From assembly GCA_016785225.1 (NCBI GenBank), contig JAFBJZ010000109.1:682001-746000 (forward strand): a stretch of DNA of 64,000 nucleotides, read 5' to 3'. Origin of the DNA: Psettodes erumei. Lineage: Eukaryota > Chordata > Actinopteri > Pleuronectiformes > Psettodidae. The position numbers and the translations under genes are program-made. This document shows positions 51,701 through 64,000 of the stretch, in pieces. The notes below the pieces were generated by a model. That model did no database searches. It worked only from the letters and a program-made list of their open reading frames with translations, and was not told the DNA's origin. Positions within the stretch are counted from its first letter, which is position 1. Each line of letters starts with the position of its first letter.

Positions 51701-52535
51701 TTGGTCAGTGGCAATGGTGATTCAGTGAAGTTAGCAGAGCTTCAAGATTAAATATTAAAGATATTTCTGTAGGCGTTATATACAGAAAATGCATCTTTTA
51801 AGAAAGAGGATTTATCACAACATTAATAGTTTTCTGAAAGATGAAGATGTCAGTGGTTTATAAATAAAATTGGTTTATTGATGAGATGTTTTGCATTGCC
51901 AGAGTAAAATGTTGATTTTGGATAATTCTGGAAAGTCACACATACTTTTGGGGACAATATTTTCCTTTATACACAGTGCTAAATGTGTAGAAATTCTATC
52001 TTACTGCAATATCAGTGCATGGTGATTACTCTGTGATTAAAGTTAAGGCAAGTTTGTGGTTATGGTTAATAAAAAAAGCCAATGTTGAATACATTATAAT
52101 TTATACACTATACGCGATACACCTACTGCCCTGACCTTAATACTCTCTGCCTCGGTACATAACACACTGCTGCCTGAATTAACACTGAGCGTTGGTGTGA
52201 TCTGCAGAATCATCCAATGTGTGATTCATATACAGGATAACACGCAAGATATGTTACAATGTTTCATCATAATCTGATCTGTGTTAAACTAAAATACAAC
52301 AGTTGTTTATTTTTTACTAGCAGGATGCAGGATCTTAGATACTTAAGTTCCATTAATTTAGGATATGAAGTTTGGGTTATGATGATAAAATCTTGCATGG
52401 AGAGTGGTTTGCATCATCCATGGGGGGGAAATCTTATATTGCAGTGTGCTTGAACATTACTGCCGGAATAACAACGTTTGGCTCCGTCTTCACTGCTATC
52501 CTCTTTTCATCTTCATAGCACTGTCCTCCAAGTGG

Positions 52536-52760
52536 CAGGGTTGCCAGGTCTCGTTTTTTTTTTTTTGCGGAATTGGGCCACTTTTTAAGTTTTTAACTTT
52601 TATGTGTCCGCTAATTGGTAAGATCTATTTTTTGCATGCAAATTACATGGACAAATTCTAGTAAAAAAAAAATCAATATTTTAAATGAAATTTGTACCTA
52701 AATCCAGATCAGCCACTCGATCCCAACGCTGGGTATTGGGCTGACAACCTGACAACCCTG
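52536..52760. mobile_element. 225-bp hAT-like MITE
   Basis: The left end CAGGGTTGCCAGGT and the reverse complement of the right end (CAGGGTTGTCAGGT) match at 13 of 14 positions. The flanking 8-mers TCCAAGTG (starting one base further out) and TCCAGTTG are a possible decayed 8-bp target-site duplication, which would suit a hAT element. Inside are a T-run, an A-run and a repeated TTGGGC word near each end. There is no coding capacity. Confidence 0.65.
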
Positions 52761-54243
52761 TCCAGTTGTCATATGTATGCTGCAAAATTCTCAAAGTAAC
52801 AAGGACCATAGTGAGAGTCTTATCAAATCAAATTTTAGTTTGAAGACAATTAAGATGAAAACGGAGTGGGCCTGCAATGTTTCCAGCCTGCTCACACTGA
52901 GGTTCTTCAGGTTGAGGTAAAATTCTCACACTGTGCATGACCTCCCATCTTGTTTGAAGGTGAAGATAAACTTTTAGTGAGTTCTCATCAAGAATTAGCT
53001 CACACAGTTTTCAGGAGGTACCCTCTCTCTCTGTTCATTCTGCTGAGAGTTGGCCTTTGCTGGATTCATTACAGTTAATTGGCTGTTTAGTGGGACACTG
53101 CTGAACAGTCGAGTGTGGGAGCTGCAGCTGTAGCATTAGCATCCGCTAGGGCTGAATTATGCATGGAGGTTAAAGCTTCTGAAAGCTTCCCCTTATGATT
53201 TATTAATATCTGCTTGCTGATAGGAATGGATTAGGTCTGCAGGCCTGGATACTGAACGATGACACTAAAGTTAAAGGCTGCCCATTTTTATAGCAAAAAA
53301 AAAAATTCTGGTGTTTGAATACTCCTAACCCAAGTCTGACAGATCTCAGAGCTCACCAGGAAGTCGGGCTCTCTCTGTGTTAAACCGCTGTGTGCAGATT
53401 TTGCACAAAAATCAAAAATTCTGTTTGTGCTGGAATTTACCAACTTTGAATCTGTGCCAACTCGCACACTCACATCTTTTCATTAAATCTGTCTGCAGCA
53501 GCATTCAATCTCGAACCTATCTCGTATCACTTTTTCATGTTTCAAATACATCTTACAACAACACAAGATTCTTTTGACAACATAACAATGCCATAATGAG
53601 TAACTCCAAATTATATTTTGGTAGAAGGGAAGGCATAGCTGCACTCACTTGTGTAGGCTGATAACTCTGTTATCCACCAGACCCAAGTGTGGTCTGTGTC
53701 ATGATTTAGCTTGGTACCATGATATTGTGCTTCATCACTGTTGCACAGAGTTTGGGAAAGCATTCTGTCATCACTGGTGGTCATTGTATGCACGATTATG
53801 AGACTGGGTGCTTTAACTTTAAAAACTCAGCTACGTTACTCAAGTCTTCTGTTAATTGGTCCATTCAGTGTTTTACAGAAACCCAATTACTTATTCTGAA
53901 AAATACATGCAAACATAATAACTGAAAGACTAAATAAGATCAACTACAAGTTGTATTTAAAGTGTCGCACTTCCACAAAGTTGTAGTGTTCAGATAAAGC
54001 AAGGTTGATAGGGCCTGACTTTTAATTCTTTGTATGTGTCCACATCCCACAATTCAACCAGCGCCCTCTTTTATGACCCTGATGATGTCACTGGGGGTGT
54101 TCTCTCCATTTATAGGACATTTGACAACCTTTGTGACCTAACCTATATGTGTAAAATTGGTGAAGTTCCCCTTCAAGCTACATCTCACACGTGACAAGAC
54201 ACGTGTATGGCGTACAGCCCTTGGCTCACTGAGCCACCAGGAA

Positions 54244-54286
54244 CCCCCCCCCCCACACACACACACACACACATCATCATCATCAT
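54244..54286. repeat. compound C-run, (CA)n, (CAT)n
   Basis: An 11-nt C-run, about ten CA units and about five CAT units stand in tandem. Confidence 0.95.
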
Positions 54287-57200
54287 AGTCTTTGGTATAA
54301 TCCTCTTGTACTCTCACCACAACAGCTAAATCTGCCACCTATGTCATACACGATCCTATTATCATACCTTTACAATCTCGACATGGCGGGAGGTGCCCGA
54401 CACCATGTTGGAAAGATAGACAAGTACGTGCTGTTTGAAATTCCTGTCACAGTGGCTCTGCTGAACTTTGCCTTCCAGCCTATTTCACAGCTGATCCATC
54501 ATGCACATCAAGTGTGTGTGTTTAACCCACTAAAGGACACAGTTGGCTTTCATTACACTACTTCCTGTCTCCCAAAATGCTTCGCTCTCCTTTTTTTTGC
54601 AGTGAATCTGGTGTGTTAGCAGCTGTGTGTGTGTAGGTGTGTGTGGTTGCAGGTGGTGGATGTGCAGCAGAGCTTCAAATTAGCTCTCCTTGCCTCATGT
54701 CAAGAGTGGCAGTTTCTGAGCTAGCAGACATGCAAATGACACGGGGATGTGCATGTGTGAGTGTGCGTCCGCTTCCCAGTGCGTCTCGGCACTCGGTCAA
54801 TAACATTATGGAAATGCGGCACCGATTCTTCGGGTCTCACTGTTTGAGTTGGATAACAAGGCGGTCCAATGAGCCTGTTAGCACTGCGACAGTGACAGAA
54901 TGAGGTGTTTGTACTGTCACACACTGTATCACAGCATACGACAGGTGGGAGAAGCTGAGAGAGAGAGAGAGCGATGTACTGAAAACACACAAAAAAGGCA
55001 GTGAAAGAGACCGATCAAAGTGCTGCTCTCTGTTTCCATTTATTTACCAAAGGAAACATGTGCAAACACATGTCCCCTCCCGCTTTTTCTCCAACTGTCA
55101 GAGTTTGTGTTTGCCGAACCTAATTGCTTATCAAAACCAACATCATACTGTTGGTGTGAAGACATTACACACTTGCATAATTGAGCACTTTCTCTCTCAA
55201 CTTCCTGCTCAAGTGTGCATTGGCCTCAGCACGGCGTCTCCGGCCCACTCTGTGCAGGGTTTACCAAGCGCAGCCTCAGCATGGCTGATTTTCAGATTTA
55301 ACAGGGTGACAAATTGAGACGTAGCTTATGTGTTTGCTTAATTGCGTCGGCATAATTATTGCCAATTTCAAGACAATTTCTCTGTCAGAAGAAGTTTTTC
55401 TCTTTTACTTTGTGTGTCATTTCCATGTGCATGTGTGTAAGAAAAACGTCCAGCGGGAGCAGTGAACATCTGTGTCTCACAGCCGCACTATGCCCTGGAG
55501 AGAGCTGAAAATAGATTGTTTGCCTATAAGGAATCTGCTTCAGCAGGTAGAATATCAAATGGGAAAAAATGGTATCACATATGGTTAACCTGGCAATTAC
55601 TTATACTTGCGTATAGTTGCGGCTTGCACTCATTACACTTGAATAAAATTGTTCGCTGTAATTATGTCGTCCTTCATGGGAGAACACACTTAAGAAAAAA
55701 ATCCAGAAAGTTTCCCTTCAGGACACCATTAGCTGTTCTCAGACCCAGTCACTCGTAGACTGGTGAACTGTTTTTTGTTTTGTTTTTTTATTTAGATTTG
55801 TTCCCCAGGGAGGGTATGCACAGTGCCACTGCAAGGACTTGAAGATCTGAAGCAGCCCTTTGCTGTGTCTTTATTTTACATTTGAAAGAAACAAAACAGG
55901 TATTATCTTTGCCACAATGTGTTTTTGAGGGAAAAATTAAAGAATTGTGGGACAAGCTGAGTCTGTTCAAGGCAAACATCTACTGGTGCTTAGTGATTTG
56001 TTTGATGATTTTATGTGACAGGAATGTGCAAATATCTTAATTTTAGTTGTGATAGGATTGTGCTTTCTGGCTCCTAATACTACTGCTGTTCTGTACTTTA
56101 TAGACAAAGAAACGTTCATGGAGTAAACTGATACAGATTATAATGATTAGATTCATATTTCAAACGCTCCATTTTGTAATAGGCCGCAACTCACATCTCT
56201 AGTATTCTTTCAGTAAAATAATCAATGGCAAACACATTTATCTGATTGTTTCAAGACATATTTTTGTTGTAGCTGGAGGTGTGGAAGGTTCTCAACACAT
56301 AAGGCTGGACACATGGTTCAACACATGGTTATATAATTATTGTAACCATGGTTCAAAGAAAACAGTCAGTAGGATGCAAGGAGCAGCCCCCTTTGTCCAA
56401 GTGTGTTGACACATCTGTCCCCTCTGAGCTCCTCAACATGATGTTTTTTTTTGTTTGTTTTGACCAGAGATTTACACCACCTCTCAATCTCCTTGTCTGG
56501 TTATTGTAACCACAGGTTGTCTCAGGCATTTCAACAAATACATGTGGATTTCTTTTTTTTAAACTTTTGCTGCATCTAATTCATTTCAGTGTAAGAATAG
56601 TGGAATAATGTATACAGCATTTCTGTTGTAACAAGTCTGTAACAAGTCAGCGCAAAGTGAGCTAGATTGAATGACAATAACCACTGAGGAAGAATTAGAA
56701 ACCAAACCCTCTGTCTTCACTGCATTTGCCTCTTCTGGCCAATTAAGCTGTATTCAATCCCTCCTTTTCCCTCGCTCTGTTTGTCTCCATCCTTTCTGGC
56801 CCTCGCTCCCTGCAGCTCATTTGGGGGGAGGCCGACACTTAAGTCCAGCCAAAATGTGAAAATGTTTTAGTCAACAAGGATTTGTAGCAAACCATGGCCA
56901 TGCCCCCCACCCCCGCTCACTAGTAGGTGCCTATTTAAACAGAGAAAGAAAGGATTACTGATACACAGTAAGGCCCATAATCAAACGTGTAACATCTTCA
57001 AGCAGCATCTTTTGGGAAAAAAAGATGAAAGTTTAGTATTAGCAAAAATTTAAAGAAGTTCACTTGCCAGTTTCTTAGGTACAGCACGTTAAAACTAATG
57101 CAGTAATAAATGCGACCTTCACGGAGATTTTAATGTGCAGATTTTATTAAAACTCTTTTAGAGCAGTGTGGATTAGACTTTATGGTCAATTTGGACGATG

Positions 57201-57419
57201 TCATTTGTGATGATATGAAAATGCGTGAGAGGCCTTTTGGTCATCTCCTATTGAACTGGTTGGACATGATGTAAGCATCACATGTGTGCATATACTGTAG
57301 CACATTTCATTATAAGCAAGCTTTACATCAAAATACTTACAGCAGTAAGTATTTATTCTGTAATAAATAAAATAGAAAAAAAGCAGTCTAGTTTTTCATG
57401 TGCTTGATACATTATTGGC

Positions 57420-57930
57420 AGTTGTCTTACCATTCACCTGCCTGTCATTTACCATTGCTTGCATTGCATTTCCATTTGCTTCTCTCTACCTGCCCGCTAC
57501 TGTCCCCTGATCAGCCTCTGTCAGTCACCTTCATCCATACCTGCATTACATTCAAAACCACAGAACTACTTCAGCGCTGCTTCATTTATTACTCTCAGAT
57601 TCTCTCTCGGAATGACTCCCTGTGATCGACCCTGCCTGCCTCTGACCTATTCTTCTTGCCACTGCCCTGGTAAAGGCCTCAGGCTTCTGTCTTATATTAC
57701 GAACTTTGTCTTTTCCTTGCCTGATTATTGTCTGCCTGTTCCTGAGGCTGTTTAGTGTTCAGCCTTGAAGATTGTTTACCTGAGCTCTTACATGAACTGT
57801 GATCACCTGAACTTGTTTTTTGCTATTTTCTTGCTGACCATCAGTAAACATCTGGAGGAAATTATCCTTGTGGTCTGGTGTACTGCCCCTGGGTCCTTTC
57901 TTCTCACCTGGAACAGTCTGTAGTTATCTT
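57420..57930 (+). mobile_element. possible degraded LTR (Gypsy-type), solo
   Basis: A pyrimidine-rich stretch has repeated CCTGCCTG, TTCCTG and CTGTTC words, an AGTAAACATCTGG poly(A)-signal-like site near 57845, and 'CCCCTGGGTCC' before a terminal 'GGAACAGTCTG'. This resembles the composition of solo LTRs of fish Gypsy elements. No second LTR, primer-binding site or pol sequence is present. The call rests on general resemblance only. Confidence 0.3.
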
Positions 57931-58893
57931 TAGAAATACTTTCTCATTTCTCATGTCCACATTCCTGGCCAGTGAGCTGCATCAAGTGGATATGAATATC
58001 CAATTGTCCTTTTACAAAATGCTCTAAAAAATGTTACAGGCTGCCATCTGATTCTGGTGTCAAAAAAGTGTGTTTTTTAGGTACTGTTTAACGTTTTGAC
58101 TTTTTGAAGCATACTGACACTTATCGGGCAATTTTCAGTCAGCAAGCAGTGGCAATTTAACCATCCAAATTTTACCATCCAGATTATCTCACAGCAAATT
58201 TGGCCCACTTTTTATTGATATGTTATGTTTTATTTCTTTTTTCGGCATTAGAATCATGCACTGGGTGGACTATCCTGTCGTGCAGGCTCCGACAGACCAG
58301 CAGCAGATAATTGAGTCCCAGTGCAAACTAGAGGGCCCATTGTGTGTTGTAGCTCACTGCATGTACTTGTAAACTGACATACTGCAACCACCTTTGTGCA
58401 GAAATGGTCAGTCTGGTCTATGGATCCTGTGAGATGTCATAATTCAAGATCATGTGAATGCAGGTAGTTGCTATCTTAACCAAGGTCTTTACAAAAAAGA
58501 CACTAGAGTGTGAACAATTTAAAATTCTATTCTCTGTTTATTCTCACATTGTGTCCCTGTACTCTAAGGCAGCTGTTTCCAAATAAAATGTATTGAAATG
58601 TACAGTAATTTTATTGTCCAAACTTCTTATGAAATGTTAGTCAGATGGACTGAGAGCCATATGAAATGAAATACATTGCCTTGAGGTGTCAGTTGAGACA
58701 GGCTCTGCGCATGTTGTCTGTCAGCCTCTTTCTTTTTTTGCACATCCTTGAAAAGGAATATGTAGAGAAAATAAATGAGCCAACTCAGGGGCCAGTTTGT
58801 CACAATGTGGGCCTCCAGCAGTGTGGTCCAGTATTTAGGCTGCTATGCGCTCATGGAGCCCAGGTTTGATGCCCAACAGCTACATCCACCCAT

Positions 58894-58894
<1 letters not shown>

Positions 58895-58934
<40 letters not shown>
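58895..58934. repeat. (CA)20 microsatellite
   Basis: About 20 uninterrupted CA units. Confidence 0.95.
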
Positions 58935-58938
<4 letters not shown>

Positions 58939-61663
58939 TGCACTGATGCATTCTCGGGTCGGACACTGAAGCCTGGGTGGAGGGAGAAAAGAAGCCTTTT
59001 GGATGTGAACAAAAGTCTGTCAAATCAAACAGTGTGTGTTTATTCCTCTCTGAATCATTTCCCCTACCTGTCAGTGTCATTATGTCTTTTTATCGCTCTC
59101 TCTGTCCTCCACTATAAGCAGCTTTTAGAAGCACCACTCTGAGTTGAAGTTGCTAGCAGAGCATGTCTTCCCTCAGGCTTACACATTGACTGCAGTAGGT
59201 CACACTCTTTAACTGAGAGTCTGTCTCTACACCGTACAGTAGCCACTCATCTGCACTGCAGGGATTAAAGCCCCACTCCATAATTGCAATGTAGTGGTGC
59301 CCTCTTGTGAAGCAGCCTCACGCCACTGCCTGCTTTTGTTTATGCTTCAGTTGAACACAGCATAATGCTAATCCATGGTTTGGAGTGACTGAGCATTTGA
59401 CACAGGAGTACTTTTTGTATGGAGGCTGCAATTTAAGCTTTTTCTTTTAGAGGATGAAAAAATTCTCTATTTGCCGTGTCTCTGTATGATTTTATCTAGC
59501 CTTGTCATTTGAGTAATATAGGTCTCAAATCAAGAAAAATAAGTGAAATGAACTGCCAAAAGAACAGGAAAAATCCATTTTGAAATGGGTAAAAAATAAT
59601 GTAATGTGTAATGCACCAACATAAAAACTGCCTGGAAGAACTTGTCATATTTCATCTCACACAGATTTCACTTTCTGCAGTCTATAAATAGAAGTAATGA
59701 ATTAATCTTCTTATGTACCATTCAATGTACAGAGTAAAATATATTTTGAAGTGGTCAGAAAAAAAACCCATCCTTGTTATTGCTGTGTCATGACATTTTT
59801 GAATTTGGTCTTGCTTTACTGATAACATTCAAAGAAAATTTTGTCTGGAACAGAAATTAGAAGTTATTCTGTTAGAAAACAAAAGTTATTTCTCTTTCCC
59901 CCCCTCTCTCTCACACACATACATAACTGAATTGTGATGGAAAGTGAAAGTAGTCATATGTGATCCCCATGCACGACATCAACAAAAACAACATCATGTT
60001 GTGTATTTAGTTTATTGAAGTCAAACAGTGAGCAACATCTGATGACAATAAAACATGTTTTGGAAGTAAAGTTAAATCAGTAATGGTATTATTCAGCCCC
60101 TGGTATCGGCAAGTACCCCAGTGTAAGTACTTTTACTCGATATGAAATAAAGGTGTATCCCTAATGAGCATGGATGGATGCGATAAGATGAATTTATTGT
60201 TTGTGAGCTCTAACAGATCCTTCTATGCTCAGCTTGGCATTATAAACCACTGACCGTACAGAATGCTGTGTACATATGTTTCACATTGGTTTATTTCTGA
60301 AGTAGGAATTTTGGCATTTCAGTCAGTATTCCCATATACTTTATGTGCCTCCATATTACCATGGAAAATGTGTCAGGCTAATTCTGCCTTATGGTTCATA
60401 TTCTTCTCTGGAGGTTGCACACTGTACAGCATGCTGCCAAGGCTTACCATATGCTCACACCCCCTCAAGTGGAAGTAATTGTGGCTGGCATAACCTCTGT
60501 GTCCACATGTATGCACTGTGTGCCTATGAGCATGGGTGTGTGTAAACCCTTGTGTGTTCATGCTTTCTTTTCATTTCCTGGTGAGAGCAAGTAATTCTGG
60601 GCCACAGCCTCTTTATTAACACGGCTGTGATCTGTATAATGCAGTCTGTTGGCGTCTGATGGCTTCTGACCGGCTTCGTGCCTCGTTATCTTCCCTCATG
60701 TAAATGGAAAGGAGACCTCTGGCATGGTGTTCTATTTCATTTTTTGGAAATGCATTTGGAAATATGTGCTTATCGTGGACTGACGTATTTTCCTTACAAT
60801 ACACTCATCCCTATGTCACAATAAAGAAGACATAATGTGTTGCTCTTCACCTTCACCATTTAAACCTTTAATACTTTTTCCTTTTTTTAAGATTTCTTTT
60901 TTTACTAATTTTGATTTTTCTTCAAAAAGTATGAACGTATGTATGGTACAGTGTAACCAGGTTAGACCACGGGTCAGTTACGGGCTATGGGTGAGTAGGT
61001 GTCAGTTAAAGAAGTACTTCCTTATAGGCAAAATTGAATTTTGAAAAGTGTTAATTTGCCAATTGCAAAAAAGACTGCCATATGGAAAATACATTTTGCA
61101 GCAAGGCACAGAGGATCGCATACAGGTAGAGAGGTAGAGAGAGTGGGGCAGGCAGGGAGATGACTGAATAATGAAATATGGTGCATTTTTAAATGTACCA
61201 TAAGAAATTTAAACAAAACTAATGAAACTCAGTGTGCAGCTGTCAGTGTTGATATTGTGGCAGGCCACAACATATTAGTCAGTGTATGGAAAATCCTGAA
61301 ATCCACGTTGGAAGGAATTCATATCTTTTCAGTTCTGGTTCTTGCATTAGAATATGTTGTGTAGGTAGCACTGAGTCTGCCATGTACTCTTTAGAAAGGT
61401 ACACTGTATCTGCTAGACTGCAAGTTAGTTGAGGTTAAAGGCATGTGGTACTCCTTTCATTTAGACTTTTTGCTGCACACAAGTGAAAACTGAAGCTTGA
61501 ATTCACAAAATCAAAACACACATAAAAGAGCAATCGTCATATCTGTCAGAAAAATCACAAAAAGATATTTTCCCCATATCGCCCAGCTGTACTTCCTCAA
61601 CCCCTTTAATCATGGTTCCAATGATAAACAGTTGTTGCACTCGTCAATATGTACATACATCAT

Positions 61664-61843
61664 TTGTGATAGCTCAGTGGCTTCCACTGCTGACTTCGGT
61701 GCAGGAGGTTGCCAGTTCGCATCCCAGGTGGGCCCGTAGGCAAGGCAGGTCCTGAAAAGTCTTCCAGATCCAGACTGACAAGATTGTGGTACAGGACCTG
61801 AGTCTGAAGGAGGCACCCAGGTGGGCGAGAGGGAGATTTTTAT
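61664..61843 (+). mobile_element. tRNA-derived SINE with R4-like LINE tail
   Basis: The head (about 61664-61735) has a pol III A-box-like TAGCTCAGTGG at 61670 and a B-box-like AGTTCGCATCC at 61714, spaced as in tRNA-derived SINEs. The rest matches two parts of the minus-strand LINE at 13389-16390. CTTCCAGATCCAGACTGACA at 61761 matches the endonuclease-coding region (complement of about 13775-13800). The terminal 55 bp, from GGTACAGGACC to GAGATTTT (61788-61842), matches the LINE's extreme 3' end (complement of 13389-13444) at roughly nine positions in ten. A TA-rich tail follows. This layout suggests mobilisation by the R4-like LINE's reverse transcriptase. Confidence 0.7.
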
Positions 61844-63525
61844 CTACATATATATTGTTCTTAATATATAAGTTATAAGTAACACAGACACAAAAAAACA
61901 AGAACAAGAATTAGACAGGATAAAACAGTAACAGAATACACAAGACAATACATCGGGAACTCTCCTGCTGGTAAAGAGGAATGGAGTGTAAATGAAGTTA
62001 GGTTACAGCACATACTAAACAGCAATGTTTGAATCTTTATACAGTCATACTTCTGCCCTAAACAAAGTAGTTCGGTTCAGTTCTGCTAGACCCTCTTATA
62101 AAAATGTTTGAGTGCTGCACACCCATAATCTTACTCACTAGCATTATCAGTCAGTGGCTGTTACTTTTAGGTCACCATCATTTCCTTCGCCAAGGTTGAA
62201 TCAGACTCAGTGAATGATCTGTTAGAAAGAGGATTGTTAATTTGTTAATATAAAACATGCTGGAGGGCATACTGAATATTGGATCAATGGCAGACAAGTG
62301 GATTAAGCTATAGAAGTGGTCAGTGTTTGTAGGGGATGGATTTGAGGGGATAGATATTTAGAAAGCAGATATATTAGAGAGCATATTTCAGACAGTATCT
62401 AAGAAAATGTGAATATGGAAACTCTTTAGTATGGACTAAAAGGTAGTTTGTGGTTAAATATATTGATTTTGATGGAATTGGTTACAGATTTTCTCAAGAA
62501 GGCAAAATAAGTCTGTACAGACATTTGAATCTTTAGTGAACTAGTCTTTCACCTCATCACTGCTGTCCCTCACCAAGCTTCAATCTTCTATGGCAAGTGA
62601 ATGAATTTTTTAGCAAGGTTTGTCACTTACTCTGAGCAGCAGAAGGGGAAACAACCAGAAAATACAAGTTAAGGAAATGAAATAGATCAACCGACACACA
62701 TACATGGCTGACAAAATAATCATCAACAACAATCAATAATTATATTTTTTAAATTAAATATTTTCCTTTTTTTCATCAGTCTGCACATGACTGTGATGAG
62801 TTTGACCTTTTTTTTTAAGCCTTATCATTATTAAAACCCTGATCTATCTAGAATTTGTCCCATCATTTATGATTGACCTGATGTTATAATGCTCTGCTCT
62901 GTTGCATCCTCTCATGTGGCATTCATTCCATTTATGCCAAGAAAAAAAAAATGTCCAGAGTAGAGGGGTGGTGGTGGGGGTTCCGTCTCAAGTGATGGTT
63001 TGTCCAGGCCGAATATGAACCCCTTGGTGCCCTAAAAAATGAGAGAAGAAAAAAAGGGGGTGAGTAGGGGAAGGTCGACCGAAAAGAGGCAAACAGCAGT
63101 GGATGGGTTAACCAGGTAGGCCTGCCAGGTGATTAGAGGCAAAAGTTTATTTGACTTCATGAGCAAGAAACAGTAAGACTCTCTTCTTGACTGTTCTTGG
63201 ACTCACAAATTTTAGCAAAGCCTCAAATTGTTCTAATCTATGTAGTATTGGATACAAGTTCCCATTAAGTAGCTATTTGCCATTCCATTCAAACAGTCAG
63301 TACCATTTGGCCTGATGTTTGGTTCATCGTGAGCCAAACACCCGAGCGGTACTGACCTCCCTGAATGTCTGTGGAATACATGGTCAGAGTTCCATTCCAT
63401 CTGAGGGAACACCACAGTGTCTGTGGGATTTGGGAGCACTCCTCGTCCCATCACATCTCTATAGTTTCATCCCCAACGCCTCCTGTCCCTTTTTCTTCTC
63501 ATCGTCGCTCTCCTGTTTTTGGCAG

Positions 63526-63534
63526 ACACCGACA
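63526..63534 (+). CDS. candidate 9-nt microexon of the naaladl2-like gene
   Basis: ACACCGACA lies between a strong acceptor (a long pyrimidine tract from about 63484 ending TGTTTTTGGCAG) and a perfect donor, GTAAGT. It would take the phase-1 G left by the exon ending at 41935 and give Asp-Thr-Asp, then leave in phase 1, so the frame stays open whether it is included or skipped. It falls at the PA-domain loop after 'NPGGNPAS', where family members vary in length. Chance occurrence of splice-like signals is quite possible. Confidence 0.25.
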
Positions 63535-64000
63535 GTAAGTACACCAGGGTGTTAAGAGTGTCATTAAGCTTTCATTAAAACACCATCATCATTAGAGAAG
63601 GATTAGTTATTCCCTGGATCCACCACTTCAGCAGCTCAGGAATATCAAAGTCTATTAAAACAACAGTCTGGCTGGCCCTACTAAGACGCACCAGTTGGCT
63701 TCCACCTACTTTTTTTGTTTTGATTTCAAGTGAGAGACAGTGTAATTAATGTGCCTGGAATATGTCAATATCTGCCAAAAACATACTGAGCTTGTTAGCA
63801 TGTGAAAGCTGTCAGAGTAGACTGCACTCACTTTTTTTCTCAAAAAGTAAGCGTGATACTGCTCGAGGAGACGATGTAGTTCACACTCACTGGTATTTCA
63901 ACAAGGTTTCTGTCATGTTTAAGGAAGACTTTTGTCAGACAGTTACCTTCACTGGATCCTTAAACGTGCTGTCCTGTCATTTATGTCTGAAATTACTACA

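Noticed and set aside
57115..57240. GDFNV-like peptide suggesting a LINE endonuclease
   Set aside because: One five-residue resemblance without the other endonuclease motifs is not enough.

Overview
The window looks like ordinary intronic DNA from a teleost fish, probably a percomorph. The grounds are introns of many kilobases with GT-AG borders, abundant (CA)n/(TG)n tracts, and retroelement and Tc1-like families of a kind common in ray-finned fish. There is no bacterial, plasmid or phage content, no CRISPR array, and no tRNA or rRNA gene that I can support.

The only host gene I can support is on the plus strand. Three exons (27288-27555, 37167-37286, 41803-41935) join in compatible phases (2-0, 0-0, 0-1). 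They encode a continuous stretch of an M28B/transferrin-receptor-like ectodomain: the segment before the PA (protease-associated) domain and most of the PA domain. Similarity to remembered NAALADL2 and glutamate carboxypeptidase II proteins points to naaladl2. The gene's first exons and its peptidase-like and C-terminal domains lie outside the window. A 9-nt candidate microexon (63526-63534) has excellent splice signals and a compatible phase but is unproven.

Layout: 1-11.5 kb is upstream intron with a fragment of a teleost repeat and short simple repeats. 11.5-18.5 kb is a retrotransposon cluster: a jockey-superfamily (L2/CR1/Rex1-like) LINE on plus, an R4/Dong-like (Rex6-like) LINE on minus, and an R2-like LINE with endonuclease remnants on plus. 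All are 5'-truncated or decayed. 19.8-22.5 kb has two diverged direct copies of a ~430-bp block with half of a Tc1-like transposon between them. 22.5-27.3 kb is unique intron. 27.3-41.9 kb carries the three exons in introns of 9.6 and 4.5 kb, which contain a minisatellite, microsatellites, a short hairpin and a perfect 21-bp-arm hairpin. 41.9-64 kb is one long intron with a G-quadruplex-prone run, (TG)62, the complementary half of the Tc1-like family, a short hAT-like MITE, a possible LTR, and a tRNA-headed SINE whose tail matches the R4-like LINE at 13.4-13.8 kb.

I did not find a clear new functional system. The best leads are the SINE-LINE tail match, the perfect hairpin, the candidate microexon and the diverged duplication. 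Family names for repeats come from remembered sequence features, not from a database search.
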